NCBI GenBank assembly: GCA_036005065.1
Contig: DASYQW010000065.1
Span: 42,985 to 106,984, forward strand
Length of the DNA stretch: 64,000 nucleotides
Reading direction: 5' to 3'
DNA from: Candidatus Methylomirabilota bacterium
GTDB lineage: Bacteria > Methylomirabilota > Methylomirabilia > Rokubacteriales > DASRDR01
Part shown: piece by piece, positions 1-7,370 of the stretch
How the letters are laid out: every line of letters begins with the position of its first letter
How positions within the stretch are numbered: position 1 is the first letter of the stretch
The notes under the pieces: generated by a model
The model's database searches: none
What the model was told of the DNA's origin: nothing
What the model saw: only the letters and a program-made list of their open reading frames with translations
Translations under genes and position numbers: made by a program

Positions 1-1246
1 CGGTCTCGATCTGCTTGAGGGTGGCTTCGATGCCGACCTGCTTCAGCTCGTTGATCACGAAGGAGGCCATGTCCACGTAGATCGCGATGGCGCGGGTCAC
101 CATCTCGACGCGGAGGGGATTCTGGGGCGTGATGCCCGCCTCGGCCAAGACCTTCTTCGCCCGCGCTTTCATGTCTTCGAGCTTTCCATAGCCCGGCAGC
201 GCGGTCAGGTCCTTCTCGAGGAGGCCCCAGATGCCGAAAGGCCTGGACGGCAGCGAGCCCGCCAGGAAGGCCCCGCCCTGGTGCACGGCCTGGATCAGGC
301 CCCGGCGATCAATGGCGTAGCTCACCGCCAGCCGCACCTTCACGTTGTCGAAGGGCGGCTTCTTGACGTTCATGATGATGTTGTCGCTGACGGCCGTGCC
401 CACCGGCGCCGCCACCAGCTGAGGAACCGCCTTCTTGAGCTGCTCGGCGGTCGTCTTGGTGGTTTCGCCGGGGAAGGCGACGTCGAGCTGTCCGGCCTGG
501 AGCGCGGCGGTCCGCGTCCCCCGCTCCTGGATGACCACGTAGCGGAGGCCGTCGAGGTACGGCCGGCCCTTCACGAAATAGTCGGGGTTCTTGACGAACT
601 CGACGAATTCGCCCTTCCGCCACTCCTTGAGCTTGAAGGGCCCGGTGCCGATACAGCCCGTTCGGTAGCTGGCCGGTGGGACGTGCGCGGCGTAGATCGG
701 CGTGTAGCCCGAGGCGAGCATGGTCAGGAGCGACGGCTGGGGACGCTTCAGCCGGAAGACCACCGTGTGGGCGTCGGCCGCCTCGATGGCTTCCACGTTG
801 GCGTACCAGTCCTTCCGCGGGTTGATGCGGAGCTTGGCCGGGGCGTCGGACGCCTCGCGCAGCATGTCAAAGGTGAACTTGACGTCCTTCGAGGTGAAGG
901 GCTTCCCGTCGTGCCACTTGACGTCCTTGCGGAGGAAGAAGATCAGGTTGCGGTAGTTGTCCTGCCAGGACCACTTCTCGGCCAGCTCGCCGATGATGGT
1001 ATCGGGACTCTCCACGGGCTTGAGGGGATCGAAGTACACCAGGTTGTTGAAGCACGGGCTGGCGGGAAACACGGTCGAGATCGTGGCGGTCTCGTGGATG
1101 GCGAAGCCTTGCGGGAGATCCTCGCGTAGCATCACGTTGAGCGTGCCGCCGGGCCTGGGCGCCTGGCCAGCGACGGGCGTCGACGCCACCACCAGCGCGG
1201 CGAGCATGAGCCCGCCCATGACGGTCAGAATGCGGAACCGCCTCAT
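1..1246 (-). CDS. ABC transporter solute-binding protein, peptide type (3' part outside window)
   Basis: This is the N-terminal 415 residues of an extracytoplasmic solute-binding protein of the SBP family 5 (peptide/nickel/opine) type, which would deliver ligand to a DppB/C-like permease. The start ATG at 1246 follows a GGAGGA-type ribosome site and opens a signal peptide (MRRF, hydrophobic core, then STPVAGQA as probable cleavage region). Family features visible in order are a LFNNLVYFDPL-like segment (here CFNNLVYFDP), W-HDGKPFTSKDVKFTF near residue 115, and GTGPFKLKEW near residue 190. The C-terminal lobe is incomplete because the gene runs off the left edge. It is clearly more distant from the four SBPs at 22-29 kb than those are from each other. 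Ligand specificity cannot be read from sequence. No permease is visible; it may lie to the left. Confidence 0.9.
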   Translation of the reverse strand, partial: MRRFRILTVMGGLMLAALVVASTPVAGQAPRPGGTLNVMLREDLPQGFAIHETATISTVFPASPCFNNLVYFDPLKPVESPDTIIGELAEKWSWQDNYRNLIFFLRKDVKWHDGKPFTSKDVKFTFDMLREASDAPAKLRINPRKDWYANVEAIEAADAHTVVFRLKRPQPSLLTMLASGYTPIYAAHVPPASYRTGCIGTGPFKLKEWRKGEFVEFVKNPDYFVKGRPYLDGLRYVVIQERGTRTAALQAGQLDVAFPGETTKTTAEQLKKAVPQLVAAPVGTAVSDNIIMNVKKPPFDNVKVRLAVSYAIDRRGLIQAVHQGGAFLAGSLPSRPFGIWGLLEKDLTALPGYGKLEDMKARAKKVLAEAGITPQNPLRVEMVTRAIAIYVDMASFVINELKQVGIEATLKQIET

Positions 1247-1358
1247 GCTCCATCCTCCTGCTCGCTCCCGCCGCGACGGCGGAAGGCCGGTCGGGACACG
1301 GACCCGGTACGGAAGGACACCTCGGCGGGCGCCGAATGGATCCCGAGTGGTTATGCCG

Positions 1359-1388
1359 AATATACGCCGAAGGCGCCCGCCCCCACAA
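1359..1388 (-). promoter_or_regulatory. Candidate sigma-70-like promoter of the SBP gene
   Basis: Read on the minus strand, TTGTGG (1388-1383) and TATATT (1364-1359) are separated by 18 bases in a locally AT-richer patch. The predicted start lies about 105 bases upstream of the ATG at 1246. This is a pattern match only. Confidence 0.4.
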
Positions 1389-1489
1389 GTCGACGCCGCC
1401 CGCCGGCGGGCGGCGCGGGCGCGGGACGGATCCTGCCCAGCCTGTGGCTCCGCCAGCAGGGGTTCTCTCCGGATGGAGGATGGCGAGCG

Positions 1490-1594
1490 ACCCACCGAGC
1501 GCGGTGGTGCATCGAGGAGTGCTCCGAGCGGCGGCTTCGCCGCCGCCACGCCGGGGGGGCATCGGGGTCTTCCGAGACCCCCCGAAATGACCTA
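1490..1594 (-). repeat. Palindromic intergenic element, family 1, copy 1
   Basis: This is a roughly 105-bp element almost identical to 19418-19523, apart from a handful of substitutions and small indels, with a partial inverted third copy at 60820-60891. It contains a GCGGCGGC/GCCGCCGC-type palindrome and, next to the gene end, a hairpin with GGGGTCT/AGACCCC arms (1564-1570 and 1575-1581) around a TCCG loop. The TAG stop codon of the zinc-ribbon gene (1594-1592) forms the edge of the repeated sequence in both full copies. The rest of the 345-bp gap (1247-1489) holds the promoter candidate and no gene that I can support. A likely role is transcript end formation or mRNA stabilisation. Confidence 0.75.
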
Positions 1595-1954
1595 GGACGC
1601 GGCGCTCAGCGTCGACTTCTCGGGGACGAGGACCTCCACGCGGAGGGTGAACTTCCGCGTCTCGCCGGGACGAAGGGCCCCGACGCCGACGACGCGGCGG
1701 GCGACCAGCTCGCCCCGCTCGTCATGGATCTCGATGAGCACGGAGTACTCCCACGCGGCCTCGGTTCCCGGGTGGCGGATCGTGCCGTCCACGCTCAGAG
1801 GACAGACGGTAGACGGCGACGGCCGCGCGACGCTGACGGCATCGAACCGGAGGTGGCGCTGGCACGCCGGGCAGGTGGCCGCACTGCGGAGGATGCGCTC
1901 TCCGCAGTGCGGGCAGTTCCAGGCGTCGCCCGCCATGGCGCTGCGCAGGGTCAT
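1592..1954 (-). CDS. Zinc-ribbon protein coupled to bactofilin
   Basis: A 120-residue protein of unknown function. Near its N terminus it carries a CPHC (14-17) and CPAC (28-31) pair, a typical treble-clef/zinc-ribbon metal site. The remaining 85 residues are predicted beta-rich and include a WEYSVLIEI-HDERGELVARR stretch that looks like an Ig-like or FxLD-type domain. No signal peptide or membrane segment is visible, so it is probably cytoplasmic. The ATG at 1954 overlaps the TGA of the bactofilin gene (ATGA), implying translational coupling; an alternative start is Met7. The pairing suggests a role in, or together with, bactofilin assembly, but this is inference from context only. Confidence 0.7.
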   Translation of the reverse strand: MTLRSAMAGDAWNCPHCGERILRSAATCPACQRHLRFDAVSVARPSPSTVCPLSVDGTIRHPGTEAAWEYSVLIEIHDERGELVARRVVGVGALRPGETRKFTLRVEVLVPEKSTLSAAS

Positions 1955-2481
1955 CGAACGGAGGGGGGTGCGCTTTCGGGTGCGGTCGCGCCCTCGATCT
2001 CACCCTCCTTCCACCCGAACTCGACCTTGCCCCGCATCTTCGACCCGGCCGCTACCGTGAGGCTGCCCGCCTTCAGGTCGCCGATCAGCGTGCCGGACTC
2101 TTTGAACTCCACGCGGGCCTTGGAGACGATGTGCCCGCGCACCTCGCCCCCGACGAGCACGGTGTCGGCCTTCACCTCGCCGTCGATCGACGCGCCGGGC
2201 TCGATCGTCAACTCGCCCTTGACGTTGACATTGCCCTTGAAGCGGCCGGCCACGCGGATGTTGCCGTTGCCCTCGATCTTCCCTTCGATCGTGAGGCCCG
2301 CGGCCAGGACCGACTCGGACGGCTTCGCTTGGCTGATCGCCATCGGCTTTTCCTCCGCTCCCCGTAGGGGCTCCGCCGAACGCATCGGGGCCGGAAACGG
2401 CGCGGCAGGCGGCGTCTCGACCTTGGGCTCGGGCTTGGTCACCGGGTCATCCTTGCGGGGCTGCTGACCAAATAATGCCAT
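1951..2481 (-). CDS. Bactofilin-family cytoskeletal protein
   Basis: A 176-residue bactofilin (polymer-forming DUF583 family). These proteins build membrane-associated right-handed beta-helix filaments used in cell shape, stalks or envelope organisation. The central region (about residues 58-155) shows the regular short hydrophobic/Gly repeats of the beta-helix, for example IEGKIEGNGNIRVAGRFKG and VLVGGEVRGHIVSKARVEF. It is flanked by a disordered charged/Pro-rich N terminus and a short Pro-rich C-terminal tail, as is usual for the family. I chose the ATG at 2481 because GGAGG sits 7 bases upstream; the GTG at 2487 is too close to that site. The gene is first in an operon with the zinc-ribbon gene and has a strong promoter candidate upstream. 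Confidence 0.92.
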   Translation of the reverse strand: MALFGQQPRKDDPVTKPEPKVETPPAAPFPAPMRSAEPLRGAEEKPMAISQAKPSESVLAAGLTIEGKIEGNGNIRVAGRFKGNVNVKGELTIEPGASIDGEVKADTVLVGGEVRGHIVSKARVEFKESGTLIGDLKAGSLTVAAGSKMRGKVEFGWKEGEIEGATAPESAPPSVR

Positions 2482-2561
2482 GTTCACGCCTCCTTGACCA
2501 TACCGACACTCCCAACCTGTCCCCAGCCTCGGTTCGAGGTCGCTGGCGGCGGGATTGCCTC

Positions 2562-2591
2562 TTCATAGCCCAGAGGGCTTCGGTGTGTCAA
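2562..2591 (-). promoter_or_regulatory. Sigma-70-like promoter of the bactofilin operon
   Basis: On the minus strand TTGACA (2591-2586) and TATGAA (2567-2562) are spaced by 18 bases, about 80 bases upstream of the bactofilin ATG. The -35 is a perfect consensus and the -10 matches four of six positions, making it one of the best promoter candidates in the window. Confidence 0.6.
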
Positions 2592-2658
2592 GCATTCTTG
2601 GCTCATGGCGCACTCTCAAAGGAGAGTGCGTACGGAAAACTCACGAGCCTCACCGCCA

Positions 2659-5082
2659 TCAGGCCAGGGTGAGGCGGGCCGCCTCGGCGATCGCCCCGGC
2701 ATCGATCCCGTAGTGGCGATAGAGGTCGTCGCGCGCGCCGGACTGGCCGAAGCCGTCGACCCCGAGGGCGACCTGGGGCACGCCCAGCGCGACGCCGAGC
2801 CAGGCGAGCGCGTGCGAGTGCCCGTCGAGCACGCTCACCACCGGCACCTCGCCCTCCACCTCGTCGGGCGGCATCAGCGCCCGGATCCAGGCGCGGGCCG
2901 GCCGCCCGGTCCTCCGAGTCGGCGCCTCCAGCCCCGCCCGCCATCCGTCGTAGCAGCGGCGGGCGCTCGTCAGGGCCAGGACGTTGGCGAAGATCCCCTC
3001 CGCTTCGAGCGTGCGGCTGGCCGCGACCGCCTCCGGGATCATCACGCCGGTAGCGACCAGGTTCACGACGTTGGCGCCGGGCTCGTAGCCGGGACGCGCG
3101 CGGTGATCGATCAGCCGGTACCCGCCGCGCAGGACCTGGGCCCGTAGGGCCGCCTCCCCCAGCCGCCCGACCGCGGGGTCGAGCAGGGCCTGGTCCACGA
3201 GCTTGGTCGAGAGTCGGAGGTAGATGGCCTGCCCGTGCTCGCGGTCCTGGATCTGCCGCAGCGCCTCGAGCAGGAGCCATTCCACCTCCCGGGCGAAGGC
3301 GGGCTCGAAGGCGACGAGGTTCGGCACCTCCAGCCCCAGGCTCGGGGTCAGGACCGACTGGTGGGCGCCGCCCTCGGGGGCGAGCGTGATCCCGGAGGGA
3401 CTCGCGACGAGGATGAAGCGGGCCCGGGAGTACGTGGCGTGGAGGAGCGGGTCGAGCCCGCGCGGCAGGAAGCAGTCGTAGAGGGTCCCGATCGGCAGGA
3501 GCCGGCGACCCGTCAGCTCGGGGGCCAGGCCCAGCACCGAGAGCAGGATGAAGAAGGACGCCTCGCCGATGCCGAGCTCGATGTGCTGGCCGCCGGGACT
3601 CTCGCGCCAGCGCACCACCGAGGCGAGGCCGTGGCGCTCGAATGCGTCGTCGCGCTTGCGAGCGGCATAGACGCCGCGACGGTTCACCCAGCCCGACAGG
3701 TGGGTCGTCGTCGCCACGTCGGGCGAGAGGGTGACGAGGACCCGGCTCAGCTCCGGATCACGTCCCAGCGCGGCCAGCACATCGCCGAAGGCCTCCTGGG
3801 TCGACGTCTCGGGCCGGAGCGGGAGCTCGAGGCGATCGGGAATCGGGATCGGCGGCGGGTCGGTGTACGGGCGCGGGAGCCCGATCCCGGCCGCCATCAC
3901 GTGCCGGATGTAGCGGTCCTCCTCGCTGCCGGACGGAAACGGCCGGAGCTCCTCGCCGTCCGCCACGCCGAGTTCGCGCTGCATGGCCTGAAGCTGGTCG
4001 GCCGTGACCTGGGCGCCGTGGTTCAGCGGATCGCCGGCGAACGGGAGCCGCCAGCCCTTGAGCGTCCAGGCCAGGATGGCCACCGGCCGGTCGGCCACCC
4101 GATCGGCCTCGGCGAACGCGGCCACGATGGCGTCGAGGTCATGGCCGCCGAGATCCGTGAGGAGCGCCCGAGCCTCGCCATCCTCGAGCCTGTCGAGCGC
4201 CGCCCGCACGTCGGCCGGCGCGCCTTCCAGGAGCGCCCGGCCGGCCGCCGCCGGAGGAAGCCGCAGGAGGGCGTGGTACTCGAGGTTCTCCATGGCCTCG
4301 AAGCGGGCGCGAAGCCACGCCCCACCCGGCGCGGCGAAGCGCGCCCGGAGGCGGCCGCCGAAGCGGAGCCGGATCACGTGCCAGCCCAGGGCGCCGAAGA
4401 GCGCCTCGAGCTGGCGGCTCCGGCGGTCTCCGACCACGCGGTCCAGGCTCTGGCGATTCAGGTCCACCACGACGATGTGACCCGCCAGGTCGGCCATCGC
4501 CTCTTCGGTCCAGGCCTCCCACACGCTCCCCTCGTCGAGTTCGGCGTCGCCGACCAGCGCGATGTTGCGCGGGCGCCCGATCGTCGTCGAGGCCGCCGGC
4601 GATCCCGGGGCCGGCTCGCCCGGGCCGCCGAAGTGGTCGGCGACGTACCGATCCACGAGCGCCGCGAAGGCTGGCGCCACCGCGCCCAACCCCATCGAGC
4701 CCGTAGAGAAGTCGAACCAGTCGGGGTTCTTCGCACGGCTGGGATAGGCCTGCAGCCCGCCCAGCGCGCGATACCGGAGGAGCGCCTCGGGCGGCAGCAG
4801 CCCGCGCAGCACCTGGATCGCGTAGAAGATCGGCGCCGCCGTCGGCTTGACGGCGATGCGGTCACCGGGCCGCAGCAGCTTGAAGTAGAGGGCTGTCAGC
4901 ACTGTGAGGACGGAGGTCGAGCTGGACTGGTGCCCCCCGACGCGCTCCGGCGACGGGTTCGCCCGCCGGGTGTTGGCGTAGTGAATCGTATAGGTGGCGA
5001 GCCAGAGCAGCCGGTCCTGGATGCGCGCGAGGATCCGGCGCTCCTCGGCGGTCAGATGGCTTCCGGCCGGCGTCGGCTCCAT
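2659..5082 (-). CDS. AceE-like homodimeric E1 / transketolase-family ThDP enzyme
   Basis: An 807-residue thiamine-diphosphate enzyme related to the single-chain pyruvate dehydrogenase E1 (AceE). That family decarboxylates a 2-oxoacid and passes the acyl group to lipoate. Visible features are GGHQSSS (49-55, equivalent to the AceE GGHISS segment), FSTGSMGLG (125-133), the ThDP/Mg site GDAELDE (178-184) with NRQSLD (209-214), and then the transketolase-like pyrimidine and C-terminal domains (about 380-807). It is somewhat shorter than typical AceE (about 890) and has insertions around 150-170. I chose the ATG at 5082 because conserved sequence begins about 25 residues later; no clear ribosome site is seen. 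It is divergent from the IlvD-like gene and not linked to an E2, so its acyl acceptor is uncertain. It could instead be a transketolase-like enzyme with another substrate. Confidence 0.85.
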   Translation of the reverse strand: MEPTPAGSHLTAEERRILARIQDRLLWLATYTIHYANTRRANPSPERVGGHQSSSTSVLTVLTALYFKLLRPGDRIAVKPTAAPIFYAIQVLRGLLPPEALLRYRALGGLQAYPSRAKNPDWFDFSTGSMGLGAVAPAFAALVDRYVADHFGGPGEPAPGSPAASTTIGRPRNIALVGDAELDEGSVWEAWTEEAMADLAGHIVVVDLNRQSLDRVVGDRRSRQLEALFGALGWHVIRLRFGGRLRARFAAPGGAWLRARFEAMENLEYHALLRLPPAAAGRALLEGAPADVRAALDRLEDGEARALLTDLGGHDLDAIVAAFAEADRVADRPVAILAWTLKGWRLPFAGDPLNHGAQVTADQLQAMQRELGVADGEELRPFPSGSEEDRYIRHVMAAGIGLPRPYTDPPPIPIPDRLELPLRPETSTQEAFGDVLAALGRDPELSRVLVTLSPDVATTTHLSGWVNRRGVYAARKRDDAFERHGLASVVRWRESPGGQHIELGIGEASFFILLSVLGLAPELTGRRLLPIGTLYDCFLPRGLDPLLHATYSRARFILVASPSGITLAPEGGAHQSVLTPSLGLEVPNLVAFEPAFAREVEWLLLEALRQIQDREHGQAIYLRLSTKLVDQALLDPAVGRLGEAALRAQVLRGGYRLIDHRARPGYEPGANVVNLVATGVMIPEAVAASRTLEAEGIFANVLALTSARRCYDGWRAGLEAPTRRTGRPARAWIRALMPPDEVEGEVPVVSVLDGHSHALAWLGVALGVPQVALGVDGFGQSGARDDLYRHYGIDAGAIAEAARLTLA

Positions 5083-5136
5083 GGGATGAGGTATCTTACC
5101 GCGTAGCCACGCGCCATCACCAGGGAGGAGGTTCTC

Positions 5137-6894
5137 ATGAGCCAGCCGACTCCGACCGCCGACCGGGCGCCGCAGGGCATCCGGCGCGGTCTCACGCACT
5201 ACGGCGATCCCGCCTTCAGCCTCTTCATCCGGGGCGCCTATGCCCGCGGCGCCGGGCTCACTCCGGATGACCTCGAGCGGCCCATCGTCGGCATCGCCCA
5301 GACCTGGAGCGAGTTCAATCCCTGCCACCGCCACCTCCGCGAGGTCGCCGAGGCCGTCAAGCGCGGCGTGTGGCAGGCCGGCGGGCTCCCGCTCGAGTTC
5401 CCCACGATCTCGCTCGGCGAGATCTACCTCTCTCCGACCAGCATGCTCTTCCGCAACCTGATGGCCATGGACACCGAGGAGATGATCCTCGGCCAGCCCA
5501 TGGACGGCGTCGTCCTCCTCGGCGGCTGCGACAAGACGCTGCCCGCCCAGCTCATGGGCGCGGCCAGCGCAGACCGCCCCGCGCTCGTCGTGACGGCGGG
5601 GCCGATGCTGGCCGGGCGCTACGAGGGCGCCCGCCTCGGCGCCTGCACGGACTGCCGCCGGTTCTGGAGCGAGCACCGGGCGGGGACGCTCGACGCCGCC
5701 CGCCTCGAAGCGGTCCAGGGCGAGCTCTTCCCTTCCACGGGAACGTGCATGGTCATGGGGACGGCGAGCACGATGGCCGCGCTCACCGAGGCGCTCGGGA
5801 TGACGCTCCCCGGCATGGCGGCGATTCCGGCGCCGCTGGCCCGGCGGCTGCGGCTGGCCGAGGCCGCCGGGCGCCGGATCGTCGAGATGATCCGGGAAGA
5901 CCTGCGCCCCTCGGCGATCCTGACCCGGGCGGCCTTCGAGAACGCGGTGCGCGTCCTGATGGCGCTCGGGGGCTCCACCAACGCCGTGGTCCACCTGCTG
6001 GCCATCGCCGGGCGCGCCGGGGTACCGCTCGGCCTCGACGACTTCGATCGTCTCGGCCGCTCCACGCCGGTCGTCGCCAACGTGCGTCCCGCGGGGCGCT
6101 ACCACATGGAGGACCTCGCCGAGGCGGGGGGCATCCCCGGAGTGATGGCCGTCCTCCGGCCGCTGCTCCGCGAGGACGCCCTCACCGTGACCGGCCGGTC
6201 GCTCGGCGCCGTCCTCGACGCCACGCCGGCGCCCGGGGCCTGGCAGGACGTCATCGCCCCGCTCGAGCGCCCGCTCAAGGCCGACGGCGGCCTCGTGATT
6301 CTCCGCGGGAGCCTGGCCCCCGGCGGCGCCGTGCTCAAGGTCTCGGCGGCGACGCCCGCCCTCCTGCGCCATCGGGGGCCGGCCTGCGTCTTCCGCGACC
6401 TCGCCGACCTCACGGCCCGGGTGGACGAGGCGGCGCTACCCGTCACGCCGGAGAGCGTCCTCGTCCTCCAGAACGCGGGACCGGTGGGAGCGCCGGGGAT
6501 GCCCGAGGCGGGCTCGCTGCCGATCCCGGCCAAGCTGCTGGCGGCGGGGGTGCGCGACATGGTCCGCGTCTCCGACGCGCGGATGAGCGGGACCGCGGGG
6601 GGCACCGTGGTCCTTCACGTGGCGCCGGAAGCCGCCGTCGGCGGGCCGCTGGCCCTGGTCCGGGACGGCGACGAGATCCTGCTGGACGCCGGGGCCCGGC
6701 GCCTCGATCTCCTGGTCGAGGACGCCGAGCTGGCGCAGCGGCGGGCCGCCTGGCAGCCGCCCGCGCCGCCGCCGGCGCGCGGGTACCGGCGGCTCTTCGT
6801 CGAGCGGGTCCTCCAGGCGTCCGAGGGGTGTGACTTCGACTTCCTGCGCCCGGCTCCCGTCGGCCGGCCGCCATCAGGTCCTGGGAGGAGCTGA
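5137..6894 (+). CDS. IlvD/Edd-family dehydratase (dihydroxy-acid or sugar-acid type)
   Basis: A 585-residue iron-sulfur dehydratase that converts a 2,3-dihydroxy acid to a 2-oxo acid. Cys63 (NPC), Cys131 (GGCDKT) and Cys204 (GTCMVMGTAS) are placed as in the [2Fe-2S] enzymes of this family, such as arabonate/xylonate dehydratases and plant-type DHAD. The C-terminal DARMSGTAGG contains the Ser expected to act as base. The ATG at 5137 has a strong GGAGGAGG ribosome site. Sequence alone cannot separate branched-chain amino acid synthesis (ilvD) from sugar-acid catabolism. No other ilv genes are nearby, and enolase-superfamily and SDR genes lie elsewhere in the window, so a sugar-acid role is a fair inference. 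The neighbouring divergent AceE-like E1 could consume an oxoacid product. Confidence 0.88.
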   Translation: MSQPTPTADRAPQGIRRGLTHYGDPAFSLFIRGAYARGAGLTPDDLERPIVGIAQTWSEFNPCHRHLREVAEAVKRGVWQAGGLPLEFPTISLGEIYLSPTSMLFRNLMAMDTEEMILGQPMDGVVLLGGCDKTLPAQLMGAASADRPALVVTAGPMLAGRYEGARLGACTDCRRFWSEHRAGTLDAARLEAVQGELFPSTGTCMVMGTASTMAALTEALGMTLPGMAAIPAPLARRLRLAEAAGRRIVEMIREDLRPSAILTRAAFENAVRVLMALGGSTNAVVHLLAIAGRAGVPLGLDDFDRLGRSTPVVANVRPAGRYHMEDLAEAGGIPGVMAVLRPLLREDALTVTGRSLGAVLDATPAPGAWQDVIAPLERPLKADGGLVILRGSLAPGGAVLKVSAATPALLRHRGPACVFRDLADLTARVDEAALPVTPESVLVLQNAGPVGAPGMPEAGSLPIPAKLLAAGVRDMVRVSDARMSGTAGGTVVLHVAPEAAVGGPLALVRDGDEILLDAGARRLDLLVEDAELAQRRAAWQPPAPPPARGYRRLFVERVLQASEGCDFDFLRPAPVGRPPSGPGRS

Positions 6895-7061
6895 GGCGAT
6901 CCTGAACGGGGCCGCTGGCGTGCCGCGCCCGGGGTGGACTATCCTGACAGGGCTCATGAGGGAGGGTGTGACCAGGGTGGACCTGATGCTGACGCCGCCT
7001 GCCTCTGCGGCCGCTCCGCTCGTTTGAGCGCCAGCGAGGGCCGAGGACGCCGAGCTGCGAT

Positions 7062-7080
7062 GGGCCCCGGGCCGGGGCCC
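7062..7080. terminator. GC hairpin between converging genes
   Basis: GGGCCCC (7062-7068) and GGGGCCC (7074-7080) form a perfect 7-bp stem with a 5-base loop, two bases beyond the stop of the minus-strand gene at 7083. There is no U-tract. The rest of 6895-7061 shows no convincing gene, only a 23-codon frame without support. Confidence 0.4.
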
Positions 7081-7082
7081 GC

Positions 7083-7370
7083 TCACCCCAGGCGCTGGCG
7101 GGCGGCGTCGGCCCGGGCGGGATCGAGGGCCCGGGCCCGCTCGGCCTGGTGGCCGCAGGCACAGCCGAGGAGGCCCGCCGCGTAGAGGTCGAAGTTCTCC
7201 TCGAGAAGCGCGCCGATCATCCCGGGCAGGAGCTTGTCGCCGACATTGCCCACCATGACGCCGCACCGCGCGCAGCGGAGGCGGTAGTAGGTCCCGTAGG
7301 TCACCGGGGTCTCGAGCTCGATGCCGAAGCGCGCGTAGGCCGCGCGGATCTCGTCCACGAGGTCGCTCAT
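7083..7370 (-). CDS. Small Cys-containing protein of unknown function
   Basis: A 95-residue protein I do not recognise. It has a CARC pair (33-36) and a CAC motif (70-72), which could together bind zinc or a cluster; the rest is mixed helix with no signal peptide. Its ATG at 7370 overlaps the stop of the upstream ligase gene (ATGA), so it is translated together with it. The position after an EntE-like ligase and a PaaA-like diiron protein suggests an accessory role in the same aromatic pathway, for example a small metal or carrier component. There is no direct evidence for this. Confidence 0.6.
   Translation of the reverse strand: MSDLVDEIRAAYARFGIELETPVTYGTYYRLRCARCGVMVGNVGDKLLPGMIGALLEENFDLYAAGLLGCACGHQAERARALDPARADAARQRLG

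Noticed and set aside
5083..6372. Continuous minus-strand frame extending the AceE-like protein by 430 residues upstream of 5082
   Set aside because: It lies opposite the well-supported IlvD-like gene, is Arg/Glu/Gly-rich without domain features, and contains none of the conserved E1 sequence. It is a GC-codon-bias shadow.
6957..7027. Short plus-strand frame after the IlvD-like gene
   Set aside because: Twenty-three codons with no conserved features and no operon partner. The preceding GGAGG-like bases are not enough.
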